Source: Sphagnum compactum (taxonomy: Eukaryota; Bryophyta; Sphagnopsida; Sphagnales). From it: DNA of 64,000 nucleotides. The position numbers and the translations under genes are program-made. The notes beneath the pieces were generated by a model. It made no database searches. It was not told the DNA's origin and saw only the letters and a program-made list of their open reading frames with translations. Within the stretch, counting starts at the first letter, position 1. Every line of letters starts with the position of its first letter. The stretch covers positions 7,998,001-8,062,000 of the forward strand of contig OZ234497.1 of NCBI GenBank assembly GCA_965153455.1, given 5' to 3'. Shown piece by piece: positions 38,299-51,143 of this stretch.

Positions 38299-41144
38299 AC
38301 CTTTTTGTCAATAATATTCCACCTTTGATTTGTATAGTTGGGTTTCTTAACCCGTGAACTTGATGTTGATTTGGTTTTTGGAGGACTTTGAAAGGATGTA
38401 GGTGCAAGCACTAGTGCAACAAATTGCTCGACAATAGCAGAATGCACATGTGAATCAACCTCTAAATGAACTTTTGGACTTAGTAGTTAGCCATTACTAG
38501 TTCCTTCTTTAGCTAAACTTCCTAGAGGGGTGTAGAACACTTCATCACTAAAAAAATTTCCATCAAACTCACTCGAAACTAACTTCTCGTTACCATATCG
38601 AGCTTTGCTTAAGACCTCCAAATAACATCTTCAAGCTTTTACAAAAAGGGCCTTTATGAATTGACCCCATTAAGTCTTTCTGTCATGTCTTGCATATTGA
38701 AAATGAATACAAACTAAAAGTTATACCACATTAACGCAATCTGATATATCACATAAGGAAAGCAAATAACTGCCAAGGAGTCTTCCAAGCAACTAAATTT
38801 ATTTGCAAAGGACAATGACTTGAGCCTTATTTACTTTGATTCAACAACATTTGCTTCTATTAGATATTTATAAGCACAATGCACTTATAAATCATGAGCC
38901 AAGTGCTTGATAAGTTCTACTTACTTTTCATCAAAATGCAAGGTGTTTGAACTAAGCAACCATTCATTTACAAAGGATGTGCAGACCTCCTTACCTCCTA
39001 TGTTTAATCAATGTCTACTTCCTTAATGGATCCATAAGCACAATGCACTCATAAATAAAAACTCCAGTGCTTCCAGTAAGGTATATTTTCTTTTAATCAA
39101 AGTGGCTTGGAGTCTTCCAAGCAACCATACATTTATAAAGGATAGTGACCTCCTTATCTACTTTGTTTCACCACAATCTACTTCCTTAAGCAATCCATAA
39201 GCACACTGCACTTGCAAATAAGGATTCAAGTACTTGATAAATTGAACTTACTTTCAATCAAACTGGCTAAAATTTTTGGAAGCACTTTGCCACCATTTAT
39301 AGGTATACAAGCACTTGACCTGCAACACATGGTAGAAAGGGGAAACAAACTTATAAGTAGTCTACTATAGAGAGTGAAGGACTCTTATCATTGGCAACTT
39401 GACCCATCCAAACATGCATTCATTTAAAAAGGACATAAGCACAAGTGACTTATTTTCGAACAGATGGCAAAAAGGAAAGAAAACTTAGAAGTAGTTTTTT
39501 AAAGCAACTTGATTCTTATCATTGGCAACCTGAATCATCTAAACATGGATTTTGCCAACATTGCGAAGGAGAAGCACATAACAACAAAGTTAATAAATAA
39601 CTAAAAAATGAGGAAAAGTTGCTGTAAAAACTAGGAAGTAGACAACAGTAAGCACAACAACTATGTGTCAAGCATAAAAACACAAAGAGCTATGGAAGGA
39701 GCATCCCTGAACAAAACAAAAAAATGGCAAAAAGGGCACCCTAAAAAGAACAAAAAAACAATTGGCAAGAAGTGCTGATAATGATCACCAGCACTGAAAG
39801 GAATGAACCTCATACAATCCGCTAGGTTAAAGATGCGATGAAAAGCAAAAAAGTGTGAAAGAAAAGAAACTGGTGCAAAAGAAACGAAATGCCAGCACTT
39901 GACGCAGGTGAAAGGTCTACCAGCCTCAGGCGGGGATCTCAAATCTGGAAGGGTCTATTCCTAGACACTTCTCCTATACTAACCCCAACTTCAGAAAACC
40001 AAAAAGCGAATATTCTTTAGAATTTGAAGTTAAGTATTTACAAAACAAGTTTTGGGTAAACATTCCAGTTGTGGGTCCAATTCTAGGTAAAGGCTGGTTC
40101 TTGGTTCTGGTTCCAGTTTTTGGTTTTTGGCTGGTTCCAGGTTCCAATTTTGATATTGATTTTTTTTCCCCAAAATTTAAAACTGATGGTGGAAATACTT
40201 AATAATTAGAATTGGCCAAAACCTGGATCCAGCCAGCAATGGTTTTCACATTTGGTGTAACCTCTCATAAAACATTGGCAGGCTGGAAAGTTTTCTACAA
40301 ATAATTTACACTGGCTTGGTTGGCAAGAGTGAAAGTGAACTGTTATTGTACACAAGTTGAAGAAAAGGGATGTTTATGTTCGGTGTTCAACATGCTTAAC
40401 ATAACTCATTGGTGGGTTGGGGCTTCATCAATTCTCTCAACCTTCTCACCAAAGGGGTCCAACTGGTGAAACCCATTTGGTGGGTTGCATACTGTGTGAA
40501 TTTAACTTCTGGTTATTTCTGGGTTTCACAGATTTATTGCATAATTGTCAAGTTACTCTTGAGCCCTCTATTTGCCTTGAACCTTCCGGCCCAGAAGGCT
40601 CCAACAAGTGAAGTCACTTGGCTGGGCTCGGGCTCCTTGGTATAAAGCCTGTTGGGTTTCACCAGTTCTCTGGCTTGGCTTGGAAGGCTCCAACTGGTGA
40701 AACTCTTTGGGTGGGTTGTGTACCATACACATTAATTGGGATTTTATTCAACAAATTCTATCTCAAGTTTGTCATGTTTCATCCACCAACACCTAAGTAA
40801 CTACCAGTGTTGTTCAGTTTTATTTTTCAACCTACCAATTCTATTTGGTTCTTAGTTTTTAAGAGAACCTTCAATCCTGGTTCCAACTTTTTTATTTATT
40901 CAAAAGAACATCCAGTTTCTGTTCAAGGATTTTAAAAAAAAGAACCTCTGGTCCTGTTCCGGACCCAGTTCTTCAAAAGAAATTCGTAATTGGGTTTAGT
41001 TTTACCTATCTACATCCCTAGCCTGAAACTGAAAATTTTGTAGCTACTAGCATCGTGCAACCAAAAACATTTATGACTTATATCAACTACCTCCCCTTCC
41101 CCCCTTTTGTTTTTTGCATACTTGAGACATGTAAAAAAAATAAC
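38299..41144. other. AT-rich spacer, last part
   Basis: No gene is supported. The stretch 38,300-38,610 on the minus strand shows broken coding-like sequence upstream of the gypsy LTR that I cannot assign. A tandem repeat occupies 38,775-39,270. A 'cttatcattggcaac' phrase recurs at about 39,386 and 39,510. At 40,440-40,730 the phrase 'TCCAACTGGTGAAAC' with 'gggtgggttg' recurs. From 40,800 the GAACC/TTCCAG degenerate repeat leads into arm C. Confidence 0.45.
38775..39270. repeat. Tandem repeat, period about 163 bases
   Basis: Three units share 'taagcacaatgcact' at 38,871, 39,035 and 39,198 (spacing 164 and 163). In each unit it is preceded by 'gagtcttccaagcaac' or a close variant and 'ctacttcctta'. 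The units are diverged by substitutions and small indels, so the array is old. Confidence 0.75.
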
Positions 41145-41519
41145 AACTAGATGCCTTTGCCACCCCCCCCTTCCCCATCCCACACTAAATTTACTATTCA
41201 AAAAATTGCGTACCCAATTTTTTTTTCAAATTAACATGTCTAACCCCAATTCAAAATATAAAAATAAAATGAAGGACCAAAACCTATACAAACTAAGTTT
41301 TGGGGTCAATTTTGGTTCCAGGCCCAGTTCTAGCCGGAGGTCACTTCTTGATTTTGGTTCTGACGCTGGTTCCAGTTATGGTTCCGGAATTTTTTGCTCA
41401 AAATTCACAACCAATGGTCCAGGTATCTGCTAACCGGCCCCAGAAATGGAATTGGCCCAAAAGCGGAACCGGACAACACTGGTAAACATACCTACTCTTT
41501 GGTTTCTTTAAGAAACTAG

Positions 41520-43031
41520 TTGGCTATCCAAAATAAAAAATAAAAAGGGCCTCCCTACAAAAAGAAAATTTCAAAAGTGTCCTTTTCTCCCTCTTCGTGC
41601 TCTTCTGCTCTCTCTCTTCCTTCATTCCTTCCTTTTCCTGATTCCTCAGTGTGTTTTGTTTTGGAGGTTTGTTCTTAGAGCGCATCCCCGCGCTCCCACT
41701 TCCGCACTTTTTTTTTGGGGGCAAAACATCTCTCTCTCACACACACTCCTCTTTGCAAAACAAAGTTCGTGTACTTGTGCTCTCCCTCTTTGCACAGTAT
41801 TTTGTTATCACACGATATAATCTCTGTATGTGTTGTATGTGTGTTTTTGTGGCTGCGGTTGGTGTCGCTCTGTCTGTGGCTTTGCAGTGTCGAAGTATGT
41901 AATCCTACATTCCCTTTAAATCTCTCTCTACGAATGTTTTTTTCTCTTCTGGTCGAGCCATCTCTGGTTTTCAATCGTTTTTTTTCAGTCTTGTAGGAGA
42001 AGTGTTGCATGCCCCCCTGGAATTAGCGTTTTGGATGTGCAAGTCTTGGAGACGTCCAACTTATTAGCATATATAAATTTTTGCTGTGTAGTTTTAGATA
42101 TTCTCTGTTTGTTTACCGAACTGTTGTGTTTTCGCTCTCGATTGTGCGTACCAGACAAGCCTCATGTGTTCGTAACTTGCTCTGTTGGCTTGGACCCGTT
42201 GCTTGGACAGGTGAAGAAGCTGCTAAGCTCGTTCATGTTGTGTATAGGCGAGCTGCACTGGTGGTTTTGTAGATAGACAAAGAGATTCATATGTTTGAAG
42301 CTCTAATGTTGTTGTACACATGTATAGAACTACTACTTCACAGTTGCAAAACGAAATCTCACGTGCTCACACTCCCGGGAGATATAAACAGTCATGCAAT
42401 AGCTTGTCTACGATCTCCCTTTCTTTGTCTGTTGCGACGGTTTCTTAGTTAATGTCCTAAGGCTTTGTTTGTTTCTGTTGTTTTTCCAGGTATTAAGTTG
42501 CAACTCACGAGAGCTTGACCTCGTCTTACAGCAACAACCCTTTTGCTCCGACGTTCGTAGAAAACTGTCTCTGTCTCTCGTCTCTCCCACTCTTTCTCTC
42601 TCCTCCCTCTCTGTGCTTGTACTTTGTTGCATTCTAGAGCCCCGTTCCAAAGTCGTGGGGTTTTTTCAGGGTTTTGGCCCCAGTTTATAGTTTTGCTTTT
42701 TTCTCCGAGAGAGAGAGAGACCAAGTTCGACATTCACTACTCCTTTGTTTTGTTGAAAGTTTGGACAGAGGAATATGGCAGCGACGACTACGTATGAAAT
42801 CAAATCAGGACTCCTTAATACGCACGTGATGATATGTTGATATGTATTTGTGGTGTTGGGATGATTTGGCTGACAAGAAGAAGGTTGTCGATTTCAGGTC
42901 ACCTGTTGCTGGACTTGGGAAAAAATCGAGAGGAGTTGAGAGGATCCCCGGAAACTCTTTGGAGAGAAAGCACGGTTGCAAAACTGTAGCTATATTACTT
43001 TCGAGTACGTCCTTTACACACACAGGAAATT
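41520..43031 (+). promoter_or_regulatory. 5' leader and promoter region of the arm C gene
   Basis: This non-coding region is conserved with the other arm. It has an A/T-only TATA-like stretch at 41,528-41,550, a CT-rich block at 41,580-41,650, a TTTTTCCAG acceptor-like site at about 42,489, and a (GA)7 run at about 42,708-42,722. It ends just before the MAPRRR start codon. One or more leader introns are likely, but their limits cannot be fixed without transcripts. Confidence 0.35.
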
Positions 43032-46000
43032 ATGGCTCCACGACGTCGACGAAAAGAGGAGCTGCCTCTCACTTTCAAGTACTGCATGATCGACAAGCTT
43101 GCCCGGCAACGTCGAAATGATGGCGTGCGACGCCGTCCCCCGAGTGCGGATTATAATATAGTAGGCTCTTATAACCTGCAGTCGGAAAGAAGACAACTCT
43201 TCGCGGGACAAGCTCCTCGAGATTCGTCCTCGAATATTCCCGTATTCCATCCCGACCAGCTGCAGATGGTTAGCAACAATATGATGCCACAATACCATCT
43301 GCACTTCCCGCGTACTATGAGGCTTCATCTTGACCTGAATACCACTCCGGCGGCTAATAGCAGTGAATACTTCGTTGCAGACTTTAGAGGATCGGAGAGC
43401 TCCCTCGAAGTGCAGTCGGCTTCTACCCATGGAGAGGTTGTCGCTGTAGCCCCCTTATCGGAGAGCGATCTCGAACTGCATTTGGCCTCTACCCATCGAG
43501 AGGATGTCGTTGCCTCCTTCGGTATAAACTCAGTTGCAGTGAGAAACTTTATTATCCAGCTTCATGAGGAAGCCGCATCCGAGAGCTCTCTCGAATTGCA
43601 GTTGGCCTATAGCCATCGAGAGGTTCCAGTCGCCAGGGGCGTCGATATAAACACAGTTACTGCAGAGAGAAACTTTGTTGTCCAGCTTTATGAGGCTGCC
43701 GGATCGGAGATCTCTCTCGAACTGCAGTTGGCCTCATCTCATACCCATCAAGAGCTGGTTGTCGCTGCCGACGTCAATATAGATCCAGTTGCAGCAGCAG
43801 CAGAGAGAAACTTTCTTGTCCAGCCTCATGAGGCTGCCGCATCGGTGATCTCTCTCAAACTGCAGTTGGCCTCATCTCATACCCATCAAGAGCTGGTTGT
43901 CGCCGCCGACGTCGATATAGATCCAGTTGCAGCAGCAGCAGAGAGAAACTTTCTTGTCCAGCCTCATGAGGTAGCCGGATCGGAGAGCTCTCTCAAAGCT
44001 GTGCAGGCGGCGTCTATCCATCAAGAGATTGTCGCTGCCGGCATCGATAGAATCTTTGTTGTCGAGCTTCATGAGGCGGCCGGATCGGAGAGCTCTCTCG
44101 AAGCCTTCCAGTCGGCCTCACATACCCATCAAGAGGTTGTTGCTGCCCGCATCGATATAAATACAGTTGCAGCAGAAGAGAGCAACTTTGTTGTCGAGCT
44201 TCATGAGGCGGCCGGATCGGAGAGGTCTCTCGAGGCTTTCCAGTCGGCCTCGGATACCCATCAAGAGGTTGTTCCTGCCGGGGTCGATATAAATACAGTT
44301 GCAGCAGAAGAGAGCAACTTTGTTGTCGAGCTTCATGAGGCGCCCGGATCGGAGAGGTCTCTCGAAGCTTTCCAGTCGCCGTCAGATACCCATCAAGAGG
44401 TTGTTGCTGCCCGCATCGATATAAATACAGTTGCAGCAGAAGAGAGCAACTTTGTTGTCGAGCTTCATGAGGCGGCCGGATCGGAGAGGTTTCTCGAAGC
44501 TTTCCAGTCGGCCTCAGATACCCATCAAGAGGTTGTTGCTGCCCGCATCGATATAAATACAGTTGCAGCAAAAGAGAGCAACTTTGTTGTCGAGTTTCAT
44601 GAGGCGGCCGGATCGGACAGCTCTCTCGAAGCTTTCCAGTCGGCGTCAGATACCCATCAAGACGTTGTTGCTGCCCGCATCGATATAAATACAGTTGCAG
44701 CAGAAGAGAGCAACTTTGTTGTCCAGCTTCATGAGGCGGCCGGATCGGAGAGGTCTCTGGAAGTGCAGTCGGCCTCAGCTACCCGTCAAGAGTTGTTTGT
44801 CGCCGCTAGCGTCGACATACATACAGTTGCAGAAGCACCAGAGCGAAACTTTGTTGTCGCCCAGCTTCATGAGGCCTCGGGCGAACCCAAGATGAGACCG
44901 ATGGCTGACCTCATGAATCCGGCAGAAGAAGAAGCTGCAGTAGCTCCTACCACCAGGGTGCTGGAAAGCTTGGAAGCATCCTTAATCCATATGAATCCGG
45001 AGGCTGCATCACCCCATGATCATGTGGATGAACCGGCAGAAGAAGAACATGAACAACAGTTGTTGCAGGCGGCAGCGCCTGTCAATCTCATCGACTCTCC
45101 TGCAGCTCATAGACTTACCCATGAACCATATCATGATACCCATGAACTTCATCATCATGATGCGCATGACATCGACACTCCTGTTGCTCCAGCAGCAGCT
45201 ACAGGTACAAAATTTGTCTTCAAGTCCTCGGGATCTGCATCTAATGTCAAACATGCACATGATGGAATGCGGTGACTGATGATCTCATGCATGTGCACTT
45301 CCTGTATGCATGCATACACTCACATACTTAAGAATCAATTCTGAGTCTGCAGCAAGTCCATTGAATCATGTTCTAAGTATTTGATCCCTTTTTCTGCAAT
45401 GTGCTATCCAGGATCACCGCAACAAAAAGCAGCCGAGGAAGTCCATCATGTGTCCAAGGCGCAGCAGCCACATGAGCGCTGCATAAGATCCATGATCTCC
45501 CTGAGGACCAAATGCTCTGCCACAAGACCACGTCCAGCTCCAAGAGCAAATTCCATTGAGGTAATTAGAGCTCGACCACATCAGATCTCTTAGCAAAAAT
45601 CAGAAATGCAAAATTGCACCACTGCTGCAGAAACAGATCTAGTTTCTCCCCAGCACAAAACCTTCACTTGTTACAAAAATCAGAAGGAAGAATATAGCTC
45701 TTGGATCATTAATAATTACCCTGGAATGAACAGCTGTAATCATGTTATGTTTAAGTAACTATTATTGTAATTAGGATAAATACTTAATTATTGTATCATG
45801 TGTTCACCACTACAAGTGCAGATCTATTACAATTACACACCAAATTATTTAGTTTGTTCAGAATTAGAGAGAGTATTTTATATCCAGAATTAGGATTATA
45901 AACTAGTACAAATGTAGATGTGGTGAAATTAGGATGCTTACAATAGTCATGCAGAAATGATGTTTTCTGGAAAATTAATTTTTTCTGGACTGTTTTGAGA

Positions 46001-48762
46001 TGTCTTTGAAATTTTATGACCTGCAGCTCAGCAGCAGCAAGTAGTAGTAGGTTCTACAGAAGCTTCAAAGTCAAGAAATTATGTCAAGAGATCAAATACA
46101 CTGAAAACTTATTAAGATGTTGTACTCAGACTTGCAGAAATTAATAAAATTAGTTATATATTTATTATTATCCAAGAGCTTGATCGCTTGGTAATATATA
46201 TAACTCATGATGTTTAATCCATAGTACAAAACTGTGTTCCAAAAAAAAAGTAGTTAATAACTTGTCTTCTGCTTATATATGCACCTAACTACCTGCATGT
46301 GTTGAGATTTGGAAAGTCAAATAATTAAGATTTCAAGAGTCACCCATCAATAAAAATTAATGAGGAAATGTCATTTAACAATTTTTTTGGACCAGTAAGT
46401 GTGTGATTATTGATAAATTATTTTAGTCATCACCTTTGTGTATAAAAGGACTTCTTGATCAGCTTCAAGTGCAACTAGGAAATTAGGAATTCGGAAATGA
46501 TCAGCTCTGCTTGGTTTGGTTCAAGATCAGTTGAGATTCACATTTACAATTAATAATCACTGTGGATCTTCTTCTTTTGCAGTTACATGAGAGTGCTACT
46601 GATCCAGCTGAAGTTGCAGCTATGAGAAGAAACATTCCTGCAGGCTGCCCAGTTTCTACACGTGATCCACTGCCAGGACTGAGCACTGATATACCCATAA
46701 TAGTTCTTTCTAGCTCAGATGATGAGGAAGGCAAGAATAAGGTACCACTGAACTTCCTTGTCAATGTCTTTTAATTAAATACTGCCATTTTCAATCCACC
46801 ACCTTTCCTTCCTTCAGTTCTTATACATAGGAACTGTATGATTGTTGTTTCTCATTTTCCAGAAGTTCAAACTTAGCACTATTGGACCTACATTCATAGA
46901 CAAAAGAGGCAGAAAGGCATCATCTGATCACAGTGAAAAGACTTGCAAAGACCTGAACTTCTCAAGAAGATCTTTTCAAGATGTACAGGAATGCAAGTGT
47001 AGCTGCTCATGATCTACTACTTACCATTCATATTACATATATATATACGTGGAGATTGCTGATGAATTGGTGACTACATTCAGCTGATCATGAACCAAAC
47101 TTCCACCCTAGGAGATCATACAGTTAATTTAGCTCAAAATTCAGACTTGATTTTTGCATTCCATCAAGAAAAATAATTTCTAAGAGCTGATCATGGGTCA
47201 CAAATTATACTGTGGAGGTGCAGGTTGAGGAAGCTTCAACCAGGATTAACAGGCTGCAGCATGATGAAATTAGCAGATTGCAGCGCAGCGCTCCATTAGG
47301 TGAGTTATCAGCATTCCAGATCTGTGGCCCAATCTGCATGTTTCAATATTTCATAGCTCTTGAAAATGCTTTAATAGTAGCTTGGAATCCAAGTTTGAGA
47401 TTTGCACTTGGCTCATGAATATTTGCTCTTCTCAAATCCTCAACTAAAATTTCTACTTTTGTTATAATTACTTGAGTTCTAGCTTGTCTTATAAGTTTGA
47501 AAATCTGCAGTTTGCAGATTTTGGAGTTCTAACTTCTTCTATGCACACATCTATTAGAAGTTTGTGAACCTTTTTTCTTCTGGTTCAAATTCTAAGTTGT
47601 TCTTGCCAGATAAATTGCTTAGACTTTTGATAAATGTTTTGATCATATCCAAAAGGTATCAAGATCCAAAGGGGTCTGATCCAAATTAGAAATTGCATGA
47701 TGAAACTATCTCTGCATGTCCATAAATCACATATATAATAAATTCCTGAACATCAGAGTTCATGTGATTACTATCATGAAAATGGCATCATGTCATTCAT
47801 CATGTTTATCCTAATTGGGTGTGCTATTTTTTGCAGCTTCACGCTTAAACAAATCCAGGAGGAAACCAAGCTTAAAATGTCTTCTGAACTCTGGTACTTC
47901 TAATCTCTCACCAGAAGGATCAGACTATGGTTCAGAAGATAGTGCAAAGGTGGATCCTGACTGGCAATACTCCTCTCGCAGCATTGAATCATCAGCTAAA
48001 AGGTTGAAGGTACAACAACATGAAGGTATAATACAAAAGCTTTGTTCCGTGAGAAACCATGTGATGTAATTTGGCACCATCTCATGCATCTGCAAGATAT
48101 CTTGTCAAGCTTCTTGATGCATTGGAATCACTACTTTTTCATTTTTTCCTGTATATTTTGCAGACTCTCTGCTTGAACACACAACAGTCCCAAGTAGTGT
48201 GCCAAGGGAGGGAGAAATGTATTGCACAACCAATAGAAGATCAATATGGACTCGGAGGAGGAAGAGATCTTCAAAATGTGCAGCAGGGCTTGTAAGGACA
48301 GAAGTAGCTGCTGCTCATCATCAAGCTCGAAGTTCAACAGACTTCCCATCACAGCTTCTAGCAGTTGATGAGGCACCACCTGCTGCAAAGGATGATGCAG
48401 CTGCAGTTCTAGCTCCCCCCAATATCACTGCTGCAGCTGCAAGACCACCTTCCAGCAATTCAGCATCAATGGATGATGAGGATGTGGAGGAGGAGGAGCA
48501 TGATGATGGACCTGCTGCAGGAGCTGCAACACTACATCGTACCTATAGCAGACCCAAAAATGCGTGCAGAAAATCCTGTGTGAACTACAACAGCTCCTCT
48601 TCTTATAATATGTCTAGCATGTCACATGACCCAGCTGCTGGGTCGAGTACAAGAGCAGCTCGACTTCCTCCTTACCCATATGTGAGGGAGCCATCAATTC
48701 CACCCTTACAACACCCATTGTCAGGAGCTGGTCGAAGATCAAAGAAGCAAGCTGACAAATGA
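43032..48762 (+). CDS. Unrecognised nuclear-type repeat protein with EAR-like and SUMO-interacting-like motifs (arm C copy)
   Basis: Seven coding exons are inferred: 43,032-45,204; 45,412-45,560; 46,583-46,741; 46,863-46,982; 47,224-47,299; 47,837-48,025; 48,164-48,762. All introns are GT-AG and all phases agree, giving 1,154 residues. Residues 1-35 are very basic. LHLDLNTTP at 98-106 fits both the LxLxL and DLNxxP forms of the EAR motif. Further LxLxL motifs lie at 147, 187, 229 and 275, inside a tandem repeat covering about 120-615. IIVL at 813-816 followed by SSSDDEE fits a SUMO-interacting motif. Exon 5 is heptad-like, exon 7 has an acidic run, and RRRKR (986-990) and RRSKKQADK at the end look like nuclear signals. 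In plants EAR motifs bind TOPLESS or SAP18-type co-repressors. No enzyme or DNA-binding domain is seen, and I do not recognise the family. The whole frame is intact in both arms. Confidence 0.82.
43389..44880 (+). repeat. In-frame coding tandem repeat (arm C, exon 1)
   Basis: About 11 full units of 35-46 codons are present. Units 2-5 carry LELHL, LELQL, LELQL and LKLQL; units 7-11 carry SLEAFQ or FLEAFQ at the same place and are almost identical at DNA level. The unit at about 43,781-43,925 is an extra 46-residue copy next to its near twin and is absent from arm B. Confidence 0.9.
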
Positions 48763-49355
48763 GGATGCTGCACGATATTCTGAGATCATCCTGCATGCTG
48801 AACCAAAAGCTGAAGATCCATCACACGCCAAAGTGCAACAACAAAGTTCTTCTGTCAGATTCTTTTTGAAAGTTCTTCGCCTGCTGTACTCTGAAGATCT
48901 TCTTCTATTTCACAACCCAAAAAAAAATTTCTCTACCAAATCTGCTGCTGCATGCTGACACTAATGATCATGCTTACCACATCCCATTTTGCTTACTATA
49001 CATTCTGCTGCAACATTTGTAAGGTTCATGATCAATTTGCAAGGCTCTCAGGGATTTAGAGATTCATCTGGAAGCTCCGAGCCTGGATCTAATAGCTTTC
49101 TAAAATGTAGCTCTACAGTGAATTGATCATACATTTGCGTTCTTAATTAAGAAGCTCTGCTGCAATTGAAACCAATTAGTGTAGTTTTAGTTGGTGGTGT
49201 TATAATTAGTGTACACCTAAACAGTCTGAATTAAGGAGCTGCTAAGTTGCCGATCACCTTGAGCACTATATTTAGCTCTAGAGCCCTCTCTGCCTTGCTA
49301 ACTATATCTGTACAATGAATTAAGGTGCTACAAATTATAGTTTAAAGGATTTGCA
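48763..49355. other. Shared 3' region between gene and pseudogene (arm C)
   Basis: This is the 3' untranslated and downstream region of the plus-strand gene, the reverse twin of 17,096-17,688. No open frame is supported. Confidence 0.45.
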
Positions 49356-50311
49356 GTACCTTGGCGCCTCATCCATTGCTAGATGCTTCCGTGCAGTGAT
49401 TGGGATTTTCTTGAAGTTCCACCTTGATGATTAGCAGGAACTACTACTGTAATTACAAGCCTGCTGCACGTCTTGATCTCGCCCTCCTCCTGGTCCTTAT
49501 GGATCTTCTGTTGGTTATGCAATGAGTCCCCCCCTTGGTAGACTACTTGGGATTGCTGTGTTTTCAAGCGTAGAGTCTGCAGATTAGACCTGGGAAAAAA
49601 GAAATAGTTATTACTTGAAGAAGAAGTAGTTCAGCCATAGTTAAACCCTAATCCTAAAACTATAGGAAAGAACAGAAGGAGGTAACAGCTTGTGATGATC
49701 CTAGAGATGTAGCTCAATGCAACAGCAAGCTCAACACAAGATATCTCGTAGAATCAGATAGGGACAAATTATATGAGCTGGTGTCTTCAGGGAAGAGATT
49801 TTTTAGTATACCTTCATGTTGTCGTAGATTCAACCTCGTGGCTGATGATTGCATCCCGCCAGAGGAATATCCCCGATCTACCTTGGCACCATCTTCTGAA
49901 CTATGGTCTGATCCTTCCGGTGAGAGATTAGGAGTCTGACCACAGTTCAAAAGAAACTTCACACTTGGTTTCCTCCTCGATCTGTTCAAACGTGAAGCTG
50001 CGAAAACTAGCACCACCCAATTAGGAAGAACGATGATGTCATTCCTCGAATACCCTCAACAGGAATATGTTATACATGTGATTTATGGACATGCAGCTCA
50101 GACAATTTCATGCAATTTCTGTTTTCCAGGATCAGACCCGTTTGGATCATGAAACCTTTTGGACACATTCATGTGTATGCCGGCACAATTTTTCTGACAA
50201 GAACAACTTAGAAATTCAGGAAGAAAAAACGTTCACAAGTTCTTACATGATAGATGTGTGCATAGAAAAAGCTAGAACTCCAAAACCTGCAAACTACAAA
50301 TTGCCCTCACC
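49356..50311 (-). pseudogene. Truncated copy of the repeat-protein gene, exons 6-7 (arm C)
   Basis: This is the mirror of 16,140-17,095 (coordinate sum 66,451). The exon-6 counterpart is open on the minus strand ('SRLNRSRRKPSVKFLL'). The exon-7 counterpart has an early stop. The near identity with the arm B pseudogene shows it was already present before the arm was duplicated. Confidence 0.8.
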
Positions 50312-51143
50312 CCCAAACAGCGCTGGAAGAAATACGTTGGATCCAAGGTACCCTCCGACTACACTAAAGGTCTGTACGTGTTAACTTGAAGTCGAAACTT
50401 GCCATAAAAGGGCGGAGTCATTACACGATGAGCTGCTTGTTTGTGTGAGGGTCCTTTGTACCTTCTTACTTTCCGACTTATTCTATCTATGAGTACATAC
50501 TTGCCCTCTCCTTACAAACCTCATGACATGGTTCTTTCTCTAAGTTATGTCCGTTGTAATTAAAATGTCTATTAATTGAAAATTATGGCCAAACTTGTCA
50601 AATTGTGCTTGAGCAATTACACCTATCAGCACACACCTTTTCACACGTTTCAAAGGATGTGCTCATCTTGGACATAACAGAAGAAAATTTGAATTGATTT
50701 TATTGTAAGTGGAGTTGGAAATGCTTAGAAAGTACTTTCGCTTTTTTTCACTAGTTTTTGTGCTGTGCAGGAAGTGGCAATTGTCCCTAAGAAGGTTTGG
50801 CCAGATTTGCTTATAAACTAGATGACAAAGTAAACAACATTTAAGCATCCTTCCATACTTTTGGCTACCTACTGGAACCTGTTATACATATCTGGAAACT
50901 TTTCTTTCTTTCTTTCAAAATCCAGAAAATTGGACCAATTTTTTTCCATTAAAAAACCTTTATACATATATCTAGGTGGAAATCAGATTTATAAGAACAA
51001 AACTTTGTCACCAAATAAATCACTGCAAGGAAGGCCCCCCATTCACAATCCACAGTTGTCTCAAACATCATTGCATGGTGTAAATGATGTCCTATTAATT
51101 ATTATTTACTTTTAAACTCAAACATCAGTGCAGTGTATGGCCT

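Noticed and set aside
43389-44880. Regular repeats suggesting a CRISPR array
   Set aside because: Units are about 132 bases with no unique spacers, are in frame within a protein and lie in a plant gene.
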